Positions 26,470 to 35,769 of a DNA stretch of 64,000 bases are shown in pieces. Positions within the stretch are counted from its first letter, which is position 1. Each line of letters opens with the position of its first letter. This DNA is from Ureibacillus manganicus DSM 26584 (GTDB taxonomy: Bacteria > Bacillota > Bacilli > Bacillales_A > Planococcaceae), in NCBI RefSeq assembly GCF_000772945.1, contig NZ_JPVN01000014.1, positions 46,556 through 110,555 on the forward strand, read 5' to 3'. The notes beneath the pieces were generated by a model. The model saw only the letters and a program-made list of their open reading frames with translations, ran no database searches and was not told the DNA's origin. A program made the translations under genes and the position numbers.

Positions 26470-27690
26470 ATGACTGAAGCAATATTGCAGAAAAAAACAA
26501 GAAATACATTGTTAATATTACTATTTTTAGGGTGGGCATTAGGTAATCTTGACCGTTATGTTATGAACTATGCCATTGTACATATTGGAAAGGATTTATC
26601 ATTAACCAATACTGAAACAGGTTTAGTATTAAGTTCTTTTTTCCTCGGGTATGCCTTAATGCAATTACCTGGTGGGATATTGGCAGATCGATTTGGGGCA
26701 AAGCGTGTATTGTTAATTGCTGTTATTGTCTGGTCGATCTTTACAGGTCTAACTGCTATCGCATGGGGCTTAGGGATTATGGTAGTTATTCGGTTTTTAT
26801 TTGGTATTGGAGAAGGAGGATTCCAACCTTCTGCTTCCAAATTAATAACGACCTATTATCCAAAAAATGAGCGTAGTAAAGTAATGTCCATAATGCTTTC
26901 TTCAAGTGCTATTATGGCGATGTTAGTGCCAATAATTTCCGCAGTTCTATTAATATCAATTGGTTGGCGAGCATTTTTTGTCATTGCAGGTGCGCTTGGT
27001 GCAATTATTGCAATTTTATACTGGAAAGTTATCCCGAAAGATCCTGTGGCTGTAAAAACGGAAGATACTCCAAATATAAAAGGTATTTTAGGTAAATTGT
27101 TAAGGATGCCATTTATGTGGAGTTTAGTCATTTCCTATTTTACAATTTACGCTGTGAACTGGGGATTGAATTCTTGGTTACCAAAGTATTTAACGGATGT
27201 CCGTGGCCTCGATTTACTGTCCATTGGTTCTTTACAACTGATTCCAGGTTTTATAATGATAGTATCTATGATTCTAAGTGGATATATCATTGATAAAATT
27301 GATTTAAGAATTTCAAAATATATTGGTGCATTTTTTGCGCTGTTATTAGCAGTATTTTTACTTCTTATGTTTAATGCAAATTCTATTACGCTATTCATCG
27401 TCTATCAATGTATTGTAACGTTTGTAATGACGTTTGTTGTATTACTACTTCCATCCTTTATTCTAAAAAACATTCCTGCAGAGTATTCAGGGTCCGCCAT
27501 GGGGATGGCCAATACAGGAGGTCAGTTAGCTGGGTTTGTAACACCTGCATTAATCGGTGCAATGGTTGATGCATTTGACGGTTCTTATAATGCTGCTGTT
27601 TGGTTGCTTGTTTCGATTTCTGTAATTTGTGTGCTTGCCATTTTATCCATTGTTAAAAAAGATGAAAATATAGAGGGGAACATAGCATGA
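26470..27690 (+). CDS. MFS transporter (anion:cation symporter-like)
   Basis: A 406-residue protein with twelve membrane helices. AAAAGGAGG points to ATG 26470, not the GTG at 26386. The N-terminus FLGWALGNLDRYVMNYAIVHIGKDLSLTNTETGLVLSSFFLGYALMQLPGG is characteristic of the ACS family (sugar-acid, phthalate and related organic anion uptake). Its stop codon overlaps the ATG of the next gene (ATGA), so the two are translationally coupled. It likely imports the substrate of the AbgB-like hydrolase. Confidence 0.85.
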   Translation: MTEAILQKKTRNTLLILLFLGWALGNLDRYVMNYAIVHIGKDLSLTNTETGLVLSSFFLGYALMQLPGGILADRFGAKRVLLIAVIVWSIFTGLTAIAWGLGIMVVIRFLFGIGEGGFQPSASKLITTYYPKNERSKVMSIMLSSSAIMAMLVPIISAVLLISIGWRAFFVIAGALGAIIAILYWKVIPKDPVAVKTEDTPNIKGILGKLLRMPFMWSLVISYFTIYAVNWGLNSWLPKYLTDVRGLDLLSIGSLQLIPGFIMIVSMILSGYIIDKIDLRISKYIGAFFALLLAVFLLLMFNANSITLFIVYQCIVTFVMTFVVLLLPSFILKNIPAEYSGSAMGMANTGGQLAGFVTPALIGAMVDAFDGSYNAAVWLLVSISVICVLAILSIVKKDENIEGNIA

Positions 27691-29090
27691 GTACAAAGAA
27701 AGAATTTGATGTAAAAGTATTACTTGATGAAAAGAAACAATTCTTTACTTCAATTAGTGATCAAATTTGGGAACACCCTGAATTACATTTCCAAGAAAAA
27801 TTTGCGGTTGGAAAAATGGAGGAAGCGCTACTAACTGAGGGTTTTAAAGTGGAAAAAAATATCTCAAACTTGGAGACCGCTATTATGGGTAGCTATGGTG
27901 ACGGTCCGACAGTCATTGCATTTTTAGGCGAGTATGATGCACTACCTTACTTAAGTCAGGAAGGTGGTAAAGCCGAGCATAGTCCTATTCAAGAAGGTGG
28001 GGCTGGTCACGGTTGTGGGCATAACCTACTTGGTGTAGGTGCGTTCGCTGCTGCAGTTGCAGCGAAGGCATACGTAGAACAAACAAATGCCCCATTTACT
28101 ATTCGTTTTTATGGATGTCCTGCAGAGGAAAATGGATCGGGAAAAGCGCATATGGCAACACAAGGGGTATTTGATGATGTCGATTTAGCGATTTCTTGGC
28201 ATCCGAACTTCTTTAATTCAACTATGCATTTGAGATCGTTAGCAAACTATGCTGCTGTATTCAAATTTAAAGGAAGAAGTGCCCATGCTGCAGCGGCCCC
28301 GCATCTTGGAAGAAGTGCTTTAGATGCTGTAGAGCTTATGAATGTTGGTGTGAACTATTTACGTGAGCATATTATTCAAGAAGCAAGAGTTCATTATGCA
28401 GTGACTCACACAGGCGGTACATCACCAAACGTTGTTCAACCTTATGCCGAGGTTTCTTATTTAATCCGAGCGCCAAAAAAAGAACAAGTCGTTCAAATCC
28501 ATCAGCGTATTCAAAAGATTGCTGAAGGTGCAGCGTTAATGACGGAGACGACTGTTGAAGAACAGTTCCAAGGGACGGCATCTGATTTAATTCCAAATGA
28601 GACTCTTGCTAGAGTGATGCAATCGCAATTAGATGATGCTGCCCCAATTGAATTTAATGAGGATGAACTAGGATTTGCTGAAAAAATTTATGAAACTTTA
28701 GATTCGGAAAGTAAAGCAGCTGCTCACAGGATTTTTACACCAGAACAGGTGCAAGAATTAGGGGATAAGCGTTTATCTAATGTTGTAACTCCAATGGCTC
28801 CGGAGGCGATGTTATACGGCTCAACAGATGTTGGTGATGTGAGCTGGATTACGCCAACTGTGCAATGTACAACAGCTTGTTTAGTAATAGGTACGCCACT
28901 ACATACATGGCAAGTCGTTTCTGTTGGAAAAACTTCAATAGGGCATAAAGGGATGCTGTATGCAGCGGAAATTATGGCTACGACTGCAATTCATTGTATA
29001 GAAAATCCTTCAGTGATTGAAGAAGCGAAGGATGAGTTGAAAAAGCGCTTGAATGGTGAAAAATATACTTCATTAATCCCTACGAAATAG
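27687..29090 (+). CDS. M20D amidohydrolase, AbgB-like (copy 1)
   Basis: A 467-residue metal-dependent amidohydrolase. Metal-site motifs: GAGHGCGHNLLG near residue 108, FYGCPAEENGSGK, ISWHPN, and the late TDVGDVSW. The dimerisation lid contains HAAAAPHLGRSALDAVELMNVG. This is the p-aminobenzoyl-glutamate hydrolase subunit B branch (AbgB), whose members cut amide bonds in aminobenzoyl-glutamate and other N-acylated amino acids. Coupled to the MFS gene by a four-base overlap. A close paralog lies at 43468-44886. Confidence 0.88.
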   Translation: MSTKKEFDVKVLLDEKKQFFTSISDQIWEHPELHFQEKFAVGKMEEALLTEGFKVEKNISNLETAIMGSYGDGPTVIAFLGEYDALPYLSQEGGKAEHSPIQEGGAGHGCGHNLLGVGAFAAAVAAKAYVEQTNAPFTIRFYGCPAEENGSGKAHMATQGVFDDVDLAISWHPNFFNSTMHLRSLANYAAVFKFKGRSAHAAAAPHLGRSALDAVELMNVGVNYLREHIIQEARVHYAVTHTGGTSPNVVQPYAEVSYLIRAPKKEQVVQIHQRIQKIAEGAALMTETTVEEQFQGTASDLIPNETLARVMQSQLDDAAPIEFNEDELGFAEKIYETLDSESKAAAHRIFTPEQVQELGDKRLSNVVTPMAPEAMLYGSTDVGDVSWITPTVQCTTACLVIGTPLHTWQVVSVGKTSIGHKGMLYAAEIMATTAIHCIENPSVIEEAKDELKKRLNGEKYTSLIPTK

Positions 29091-29097
29091 CATTAAT

Positions 29098-29133
29098 AAA
29101 GAGATGTTCCGAACGATGGGACATCTCTTTTTA
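29098..29133 (+). terminator. Intrinsic terminator
   Basis: AAAGAGATGT and ACATCTCTTT with an inner CC/GG, followed by TTTATA. Confidence 0.85.
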
Positions 29134-29157
29134 TAGCAAGACAATTCAGGTATGATT

Positions 29158-29770
29158 TGGGTGATGAAGGACATTTGCGCCAGGAAATCCAATGGAAATG
29201 TCTTCATAAGGGTGATGAAAGACATTTGCGCCAGGAAATCCAAAGGAAATGTCGTTCATAAGCGTGATGAAGGACATTTACGCCAGGAAATCCAAAGGAA
29301 ATGTCGTTCATAAGGATGATGAAAGACATTTGCGCCAGGAAATCCAAAAGAAATGACGTTCATAAGGGTGATGAAGGACAGTTGCGTAAGGAAATACAGT
29401 AGAAATGACGTTCATAAGGGGAATGAAGGACATTTGTGTAAGGAAATACAGTAAAAATGTCGTTCATAAGGTGGATGAAGGACATTTGCGCTTGGAAAAG
29501 GTCATCATAAGGCAGATGAAGACCGTTTGCGGTAGAAAATCCACTAGAAAAGGTCATCATAAGGCAGATGAAGACCGTTTGTGATAGAAAATCCACTAGA
29601 AAAGGTCATCGTAAGGCAGATGAAGACCGTTTGTGATAGAAAATCCGCAAGAAAAGGTCATCATAAGGCAGATGAAGAGCGTTTGCGGTAGAAAATCCGC
29701 AAGAAAAGGTAATCATAAGGCAAATGAAGACCGTTTGCGGTAGAAAATCCGCTTCAAAGTGTCTTTATAA
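29158..29770. repeat. About 52-bp tandem repeat, two sub-families (array 4)
   Basis: Units start with GTGATGAAGG-type words at 29161, 29212, 29264 and 29316 (spacings 51-52). The first half uses arms ATGAAGGACATTT and AAATGTCGTTCAT; from about 29510 the units change to GATGAAGACCGTTTG ... AAAAGGTCATCATAAG. That second form is clearly related to array 5 at 41.1 kb. Twelve or so units fill most of the gap between the M20 and glutaminase genes. Minus-strand frames through it are repeat-encoded and have no start signals. Confidence 0.88.
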
Positions 29771-29884
29771 AGACAATTACACCAAAAATTCCACTAGAAA
29801 TGCATAGCTAAAGTTACCACAATCTAATAATATTGGCTTAATAGAGAATAAATAGATATCAGAAAACATATAAGAGGTGAAACA

Positions 29885-30814
29885 ATGATCCAAACAATTT
29901 TTGAAAATGTGAAAAGTGCTCCCGATTCCGGACATTTAGCGTCTTATATTCCTGCTTTAGCAAACCAGTCAAAGGATCTGTTTGCTGCATGCTTGGTGGA
30001 TGGAAAAGGCGAGGTATTAGAATTTGGGGATATAGATTATTTATTTACACTACAAAGTATCTCAAAAGTAATGAGTTTTATTGTGGCAGCAGAGCATCTA
30101 GGGGTGGATCGAATCCTTGAGAAAGTGGATGTTGAGCCAACAGGTGACCCTTTTAATTCCATTGTACGTCTAGAGGTTGCTGAAAAAGGGAAACCATTTA
30201 ACCCGATGATTAATGCCGGGGCAATTACGGTCGCATCTCTACTACCTGGTGAAACGGTTGAACTTCGTGTAAATGCGGTTCGTGAGTATTTATCGAAGAT
30301 TACAGGACATGAACATTACGTTAACCAAGAAGTATACAAATCTGAGCTCGAAACAGCTTACCGAAATCGAGCAATAGCTAATTATTTAAAAGCAAACGAT
30401 TATCTTGTTGGTACCGTAGAGGAAGCACTAGAAACGTATCTTCAGCTTTGTTCTCTTGAAGTATCAACACAAGATTTGTCGAAATTCGGCTTATTCTTAT
30501 CCAGTGACGGGAAATTTGCAAATGATAATAAAAATCTAATATCCCGCAAAACTGCCCAGTTTTCAAAAGCGCTTATGATGACTTGTGGATTGTACAATGC
30601 TTCTGGTAAATATGCTGCAACCATTGGATTTCCTATGAAAAGCGGTGTATCAGGAGGTGTTTTATGTACCGTACATAACGGAGAGCTAGAAAACTTAAAC
30701 GGCCATATCGGAATAGCTGTCTTTAGCCCAATGATTGATGAAATCGGTAATAGTGTAAAAGGAATGGATTTCTTAAAAAAGCTATCAGACCAATATAAAT
30801 TGAGTGTTTTCTAA
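29885..30814 (+). CDS. glsA: Glutaminase
   Basis: A 309-residue serine-dependent glutaminase (beta-lactamase-like fold) that turns glutamine into glutamate and ammonia in the cytoplasm. The S-x-x-K nucleophile is in FTLQSISKVMSF; NPMINAGAITVASL, ANYLKAND, MMTCGLYNASGKYAATIGFPMKSGVSGG follow in the family order. AAGAGGTGAAAC precedes ATG 29885. Length equals that of the Bacillus YlaM-type enzyme. Monocistronic with terminator. Confidence 0.95.
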   Translation: MIQTIFENVKSAPDSGHLASYIPALANQSKDLFAACLVDGKGEVLEFGDIDYLFTLQSISKVMSFIVAAEHLGVDRILEKVDVEPTGDPFNSIVRLEVAEKGKPFNPMINAGAITVASLLPGETVELRVNAVREYLSKITGHEHYVNQEVYKSELETAYRNRAIANYLKANDYLVGTVEEALETYLQLCSLEVSTQDLSKFGLFLSSDGKFANDNKNLISRKTAQFSKALMMTCGLYNASGKYAATIGFPMKSGVSGGVLCTVHNGELENLNGHIGIAVFSPMIDEIGNSVKGMDFLKKLSDQYKLSVF

Positions 30815-30826
30815 TAACCAACATTG

Positions 30827-30852
30827 GGACAGCATAAGTCGCTGTCCTTTTA
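30827..30852 (+). terminator. Intrinsic terminator
   Basis: GGACAGC and GCTGTCC with a seven-base loop, followed by TTTTATT. Confidence 0.8.
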
Positions 30853-31026
30853 TTATTTCTTCTCGGCCAAATTACGCATTGACATCTCTAAAAATAGCGT
30901 TATGCTATACATACATTTCTTAAAAGATTGTAAACTTAGCAGATTAATATATTTTTCAATACTGTTAAAAAATAATCTTAAGTACTATAAATCATAAACG
31001 AAATTAATGAAAAAGAAGGGAATACC

Positions 31027-32211
31027 GTGGATAAGCCAAAATTATGGACGAAGGACTTTATCATTGTAACCACAGTCAATTTTTTCATAACTCTAGTGTT
31101 TTATTTATTAATTGTTATTATGGGTATATATGTTGTAGAGCATTATAATGCCTCGACAAGTCAGGCAGGGCTAGTAACTGGGATTTGCATCGTAGGAGCA
31201 CTTATTGGCAGAATTTTTATAGGAAGTCAAATTGAAAAAATTGGACGTAAGAAAACACTATATATTGGATTAGCTTTATATACGATCACAACTGCAATGT
31301 ATTTTATTCAAATAGATATTAACTTCCTACTTGTAATTCGTTTACTGCAAGGGATCGTGTTAGGTGTTGCTTCTACAGCAACAGGAACAATTGTTGCACA
31401 AATTATTCCAAGGACTAGAAAAGGAGAAGGTATTGGCTATTATAGTATGAGCTCACCCCTAGCAACCGCTATTGGTCCTTTCATTGGATTCCTGATGATT
31501 CAACATGCAAGCTTTAATATGATTTTTGCACTTTGTGTTGTAGTTACTATTATTAGTCTTGTTACAGCATTTTTCTTATATGTTCCGAAATTAGAAGACT
31601 TCTCAACAACAGAAAAAGAACTCAAACGATTTAGCGTATCGAACTTCATTGAAATAAAAGCAATACCAATTGCCATCATTACTCTCGTAGTGGCATTCTG
31701 TTATTCGAGCATACTATCATATATTAACTTCTATGCAATTGAGATTGATCAAGTAGCCACAGCAAGCTTCTTCTTCCTTGTATATTCACTCGCAGTACTA
31801 CTCTCTCGACCTTTTACCGGTCGTTTGTTGGACATGAAAGGTGCAAACTATGTAATGTACCCAGCATTTATCCTCTTTACTATTGGATTATTTCTTTTAA
31901 GTATAGGAAACAATGCGATAGCACTATTAACCGCTGGAGCACTAATCGGTTTGGGGTTTGGGAATTTGCAATCTTGTACACAAGCAATTGCTGTGAAGAT
32001 TACTCCGCCTCATAGAATGGGGTTAGCCACATCAACGTTCTTCATTTTCCTTGATGCGGGACTTGGCTTTGGACCCTATTTACTCGGATTCTTCATTACA
32101 TTCATGACCTACGGAAACTTATATGGGTTATTAAGTGGGGTCGTATTGTTGTCTTCGATTCTATATTTCTTCCTGTATGGAAAGAAAGAAAAGCAGTTGG
32201 CAAATGAATAG
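31027..32211 (+). CDS. MFS transporter
   Basis: A 394-residue protein with twelve helices. GTG at 31027 follows AAGGGAAT. Family motif A appears as GRIFIGSQIEKIGRKKTLYIG and a second-half copy near RPFTGRLLDMKGANY. It looks like the drug/sugar efflux branch common in Bacillales (YfmO- or Bcr-like), but no substrate can be assigned. Stands alone between glutaminase and an ECF sigma gene. Confidence 0.8.
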   Translation: MDKPKLWTKDFIIVTTVNFFITLVFYLLIVIMGIYVVEHYNASTSQAGLVTGICIVGALIGRIFIGSQIEKIGRKKTLYIGLALYTITTAMYFIQIDINFLLVIRLLQGIVLGVASTATGTIVAQIIPRTRKGEGIGYYSMSSPLATAIGPFIGFLMIQHASFNMIFALCVVVTIISLVTAFFLYVPKLEDFSTTEKELKRFSVSNFIEIKAIPIAIITLVVAFCYSSILSYINFYAIEIDQVATASFFFLVYSLAVLLSRPFTGRLLDMKGANYVMYPAFILFTIGLFLLSIGNNAIALLTAGALIGLGFGNLQSCTQAIAVKITPPHRMGLATSTFFIFLDAGLGFGPYLLGFFITFMTYGNLYGLLSGVVLLSSILYFFLYGKKEKQLANE

Positions 32212-32229
32212 CCCTATACAAAAATAAAG

Positions 32230-32259
32230 TGCCCGAAATTAAACGGGCATTTTTTTTAT
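32230..32259 (+). terminator. Intrinsic terminator
   Basis: TGCCCG and CGGGCA with an eight-base loop, then a run of nine T residues. Confidence 0.88.
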
Positions 32260-32385
32260 GGTCGTTCAATATGTCATAACGCTTATTACACAAAACAATG
32301 AAAACACAACTCCATGAAATTTTTTTATCTTTTTTAAAGCCAAATAATCAACTTAATTGTCTAATAGATAGATCAACAAAAGAGG

Positions 32386-32916
32386 GTGAAACTCATAAAT
32401 CGTTTAGTGAAAAAAGCGCAAAAAGGTGACGATCAAGCCTTTCTAAAGATTTTTCAGCATTTTCAAGAAGATGTATATCGGATGGCTTATGTATACATGA
32501 AAAATCAAGAGGATGCCTTAGACGTCGTACAAGATGTAGCCTATCAATCATTTAAAGATATTCACACATTAAAGAATCCAGAGTATTTGAAAACTTGGTT
32601 GATTAGAATTACCATCAACTGCGCAATCAATAACATCAACAAAAGGAAGAAAGTCGTTCTTTTAAATACGCAACATGAGGAATTCTTGGATTCTGGGGTG
32701 GATGAAGATTTACCGCTTACCCTGACGCTGCAAGATGTCATTGAATTACTACAAGAGGACGAGAAAAGTGTTGTTATGCTTCGATTCTATCAAAATTATA
32801 CTTTTAAAGAGATTTCACAAGCATTGGAGATTCCACTGGGTACAGCGAAGTCGATTCTTTATAGGGCCTTACAAAAACTTCGCCATAAGTTAAAGGAGGT
32901 TGATTTTTATGAGTAA
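32386..32916 (+). CDS. ECF-type RNA polymerase sigma factor (1)
   Basis: A 176-residue sigma-70 family protein. Region 2 reads DDQAFLKIFQHFQEDVYRMAYVYMKNQEDALDVVQDVAYQSF, and region 4 reads DEKSVVMLRFYQNYTFKEISQALEIPLGTAKSILYRALQKLR, giving the two DNA-binding parts of an extracytoplasmic-function factor. The start is unclear: GTG 32386 overlaps the AGAGGGTGA ribosome site; homology would favour a start just before NRLVKKAQKGD, where only ATA (32395) is available. Overlaps its anti-sigma gene by eight bases. Confidence 0.88.
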   Translation: MKLINRLVKKAQKGDDQAFLKIFQHFQEDVYRMAYVYMKNQEDALDVVQDVAYQSFKDIHTLKNPEYLKTWLIRITINCAINNINKRKKVVLLNTQHEEFLDSGVDEDLPLTLTLQDVIELLQEDEKSVVMLRFYQNYTFKEISQALEIPLGTAKSILYRALQKLRHKLKEVDFYE

Positions 32917-34027
32917 TCGTTTTAAAAAGGAAATTGAGAAAATAGACATTCCAAAGAATTTACATGAAAGTGTACAAAAAGGTATACAAAGAGCAAAACA
33001 AGAAAACCAAAATTCAGAGCCTCAAACGATTACTTCAAAACGTCAATTCAAACCTTACTTTGTCTCACTTATTGCAGTTGCATTGATTGGTATTTTACTG
33101 TTTCCAGCATTTCAATCATTAAATTCTGAGAAAGAGCCATCCCACGGGTCAATTGTTAAAGAGCAATTCACTGATGGCGACTACGAGCTAACTAAAGACA
33201 TGCATGAAATGATTTCAGATTACATTATTGAACAAAGTCAACATCAATATGAGTCTACTGATGCACAATTTGAAGTTCATAAGGTTTATGGTACTTTGCA
33301 AGAAGGGGACACACTTACTGTGTTTTTATGGTCTTTTTATAATCGGTTCAATCTGGAAACAAGGGATGAAGTAGTATCAGGTGCATCTCGTCCAGTGACC
33401 ATTACATTAGAACGAGAAGGTGGCGAATATAAAGTAATTGATTATAAAGAACCAGAAGATGGCAGTCTCTTTGTGGAATCAATTGAAAATATGTTTCCTG
33501 ATCGATACGTAGAAGAAGCACTAAAGCAACCAAGTAATATGGAACAATTATTTGAACAAATGAAAGAGAAAGTGAATGTTTGGTTAGAAGATGAGGAAAG
33601 TGGAAGTAATCAAAATACTACCAATCCCGAATCTGAATCCACCATTTTTGATTTGAGATCAGAAGAAGCGAAGGCTTATTACGAATTTCAACAGGACCTT
33701 AATACAGATCATCTTTATGGACTAAGCCCAATAAACATAGCCAGATTATATATTTTTGCAGGATATGAGAAAAAATACGATGTACAATATGCATTATATA
33801 CAGATAGGGAAGAATACATTATGTGGTCAAAAGAAGAACATATAGAGATTCCAGAATCTGAACGGGGCTCTTTTGAATTATATAGAAATATCGAAGAAGG
33901 AACATTCATCGAAACAAGTGACCATACAGGATATATTAAATTCTTTATAGAAGGAGAACTTATGGGCTTCCAAATGATAAAAAATGAAGATGGCATTTGG
34001 CAAGTGTCATTTATGCCGCTTCAATAA
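32909..34027 (+). CDS. Membrane-anchored anti-sigma factor (partner of ECF 1)
   Basis: A 372-residue protein starting at ATG 32909; the TTG at 32900 touches the AAGGAGG. A short cytoplasmic N-terminus (FKKEIEKIDIPKNLHESVQKGIQRAK), the place where ECF factors are usually bound, is followed by one membrane helix (about residues 49-68) and a long extracytoplasmic domain. The outer part has no recognised fold, though a repeated EGDTLTVFLWSFY / GEYKVIDYKEP pattern recalls PsiM/YtpA-like stress sensors only loosely. Position and overlap with the sigma gene support the role; the target genes are unknown. Confidence 0.7.
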   Translation: MSNRFKKEIEKIDIPKNLHESVQKGIQRAKQENQNSEPQTITSKRQFKPYFVSLIAVALIGILLFPAFQSLNSEKEPSHGSIVKEQFTDGDYELTKDMHEMISDYIIEQSQHQYESTDAQFEVHKVYGTLQEGDTLTVFLWSFYNRFNLETRDEVVSGASRPVTITLEREGGEYKVIDYKEPEDGSLFVESIENMFPDRYVEEALKQPSNMEQLFEQMKEKVNVWLEDEESGSNQNTTNPESESTIFDLRSEEAKAYYEFQQDLNTDHLYGLSPINIARLYIFAGYEKKYDVQYALYTDREEYIMWSKEEHIEIPESERGSFELYRNIEEGTFIETSDHTGYIKFFIEGELMGFQMIKNEDGIWQVSFMPLQ

Positions 34028-34034
34028 ATAATAA

Positions 34035-34080
34035 TAGGTTGGTTGCTCTTTCTGAATTATAGGGAGCACCTACTTTTTTA
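34035..34080 (+). terminator. Probable terminator
   Basis: TAGGT and TGCTCT pair with AGGGAGCACCTA leaving a small bulge; TTTTTTA follows. Confidence 0.6.
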
Positions 34081-34111
34081 GTTCTAGTATTTCGTTTTTT
34101 GCTGCAAATTG

Positions 34112-34216
34112 AAAAGTGCACTTCCGATAATCACTGAAATCACGATACGACATAATCGGAAATATGCGCAAAGTGCACATAATATTGAATATGTCGTGTC
34201 CTGATTTTGTCAGGGG
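34112..34216. repeat. Nested inverted-repeat element
   Basis: Arms GTGCACTTCCGAT and ATCGGAAA...GTGCAC (34117-34180) overlap a second pair, ACGATACGACATA and TATGTCGTG (34142-34200). It resembles one or two isolated units of the palindromic-boundary repeat arrays seen elsewhere in the window. The 73-codon minus-strand frame across it is not credible as a gene. Confidence 0.5.
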
Positions 34217-34253
34217 AAGAAATGGGATAGAAGAATCGTAACCAAAAAAATCG

Positions 34254-34285
34254 ACCCAAGCCAAAATAAATTGCTTGGGTCTTTT
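34254..34285. terminator. Bidirectional terminator
   Basis: ACCCAAGC and GCTTGGGT with an 11-base loop; CTTTTATT follows on plus and CGATTTTTTT on minus, where it ends the lipoate ligase transcript. Confidence 0.8.
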
Positions 34286-34290
34286 ATTCA

Positions 34291-35283
34291 TTAATATATC
34301 AACTTCAAGAATTCTTCTTTTGTGATGCCGCCGAAATAATGTGCAACGTCAATGCTACCTAGTTTTTCAGCTAGGCTATCGCGGCTATACTGAACGCCAG
34401 TTAATAATTCTTCGATTTCAGATACCTCGCCAACACCGAAGAAGTCTCCGTAGATTTTGATTTCCTCAATGATCCCTTTATTCACCTCTAAACGAATATC
34501 AATTCCGCCAGAAGGGAAGCGTTCGGTCTTTTGGATATTAAAGCGCGGTGATTTCCCGTAGTTCCATTCCCAAGTTTGGTAGCGTGTGCGAGAAATTTCG
34601 TGGATTTTTTCCCAGTCTTCCTCTGTTAACTCATAATAATTAATTTGTTCTTCGCCACCAAATATTGATTTTAAAATTTCCAGTTTAAAATCCTCAATCG
34701 TAATGTCTTCTTTTAAGAAAGGCTTAATATTCGTTACGCGAGAGCGAACCGATTTAATACCTTTAGATTCGATTTTATCTTGCTTCACTTTTAATGAGTC
34801 AACAACCGAGTCAATATTCAGGTCGAACATTAAAGTACCGTGGCTAAACATACGGCCCTTTGTTGCATATTGGGCATTTCCTGAAACTTTACGGCCTTCT
34901 GCTAAAATATCATTTCGGCCAGATAGTTCAGCTTGTACACCTAATTTTGCTAAAGCATCTACAACAGGTTGCGTGAACTTTTTATAGTTATGGAAAGACT
35001 CACCGTCATCTTTTGTGATAAAGCTAAAATTTAAATTCCCCAAATCATGGTAAACCGCACCACCACCAGATAATCGGCGTACTACGATGACACCATTATC
35101 CTCTACGTAATCTGTATTAATTTCTTCGATTGTGTTTTGATTTCTACCGATGATAATAGAAGGTTGATTAATATAAAAAAGTAAATACGAATCCTTATCT
35201 ACATCTAAATTCCTCAAAATATATTCTTCAATTGCTAAATTCACTCGTGGGTCTGTAATGCCTTTATTATCAATAAAATACAT
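34291..35283 (-). CDS. lplJ: Lipoate-protein ligase
   Basis: A 330-residue enzyme that activates free lipoate with ATP and attaches it to the lipoyl domains of 2-oxoacid dehydrogenases and GcvH. The catalytic domain shows IGRNQNTIEEIN, VVRRLSGGGAVYHDLGNLNFSF and SGRNDILAEGRKVSGNAQY, the conserved lipoate/AMP loop with its Lys. The C-terminal accessory domain is present. GAAAGGAAG before the ATG at 35283 fixes the start; the frame open to 35325 is not used. Monocistronic. Confidence 0.95.
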   Translation of the reverse strand: MYFIDNKGITDPRVNLAIEEYILRNLDVDKDSYLLFYINQPSIIIGRNQNTIEEINTDYVEDNGVIVVRRLSGGGAVYHDLGNLNFSFITKDDGESFHNYKKFTQPVVDALAKLGVQAELSGRNDILAEGRKVSGNAQYATKGRMFSHGTLMFDLNIDSVVDSLKVKQDKIESKGIKSVRSRVTNIKPFLKEDITIEDFKLEILKSIFGGEEQINYYELTEEDWEKIHEISRTRYQTWEWNYGKSPRFNIQKTERFPSGGIDIRLEVNKGIIEEIKIYGDFFGVGEVSEIEELLTGVQYSRDSLAEKLGSIDVAHYFGGITKEEFLKLIY

Positions 35284-35434
35284 AAAAATTTCTTCCTTTC
35301 TAAATTGAATCACTTTGAATAACACAACTCTGACTCAAGATTACCACAATCAGCTAAAATCATGTACCAAGAAGTAGATGGTGCTATAATTTCTCTTTGA
35401 ATAATATTTAATGCTAATTAATTCAAAAATCTTG

Positions 35435-35463
35435 TTGACTAATCAAAATAAGATTTATATAAT
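35435..35463 (+). promoter_or_regulatory. Strong SigA-type promoter
   Basis: TTGACT and a perfect TATAAT spaced by 17 bases, 85 bases before the DUF3311 gene. It should drive the DUF3311-symporter-AEC-amidohydrolase unit. Confidence 0.75.
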
Positions 35464-35547
35464 TCTAGTTAATTATAAATCTTTAGAAAATTGACTAACA
35501 ACTGGTACGGACATCATAACAAGTGCGTAGAGAGGAGGGGGAACGTC

Positions 35548-35748
35548 GTGAATCAATTCTTAAACATTTTCATTGGCTTAATCATTCCTGTTGTAGGTTT
35601 ACTTAGCGGAATCATTGCTTTTAGCAACTCAGATTTCTTTGTTTTTGGATTTCCAATATTATATTTCTGGGTGTTCATCTGGTTTGTTTTAACGTCGGTT
35701 TGTATTTCTATATCATGGCATTTCTTTGATTCAAAAACTATTGAATAA
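35548..35748 (+). CDS. DUF3311-like small membrane protein, symporter partner
   Basis: A 66-residue protein. GAGGAGGGGG places the start at GTG 35548, well inside the open frame. Two membrane helices. Small DUF3311 proteins commonly precede sodium:solute symporters in Bacillales, much as YhdT accompanies PanF, and are thought to be accessory subunits. Here the symporter gene begins 21 bases on, which fits. Family call rests mainly on context and size. Confidence 0.65.
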   Translation: MNQFLNIFIGLIIPVVGLLSGIIAFSNSDFFVFGFPILYFWVFIWFVLTSVCISISWHFFDSKTIE

Positions 35749-35769
35749 ATCGGTTGGGTGGGATGATTA

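Noticed and set aside
29360..29596. Minus-strand open frame through array 4
   Set aside because: It is generated by the repeat unit itself and has no ribosome site or family resemblance.
34070..34291. 73-codon minus-strand open frame between anti-sigma and lipoate ligase genes
   Set aside because: It crosses a terminator and an inverted-repeat element, with no family match.
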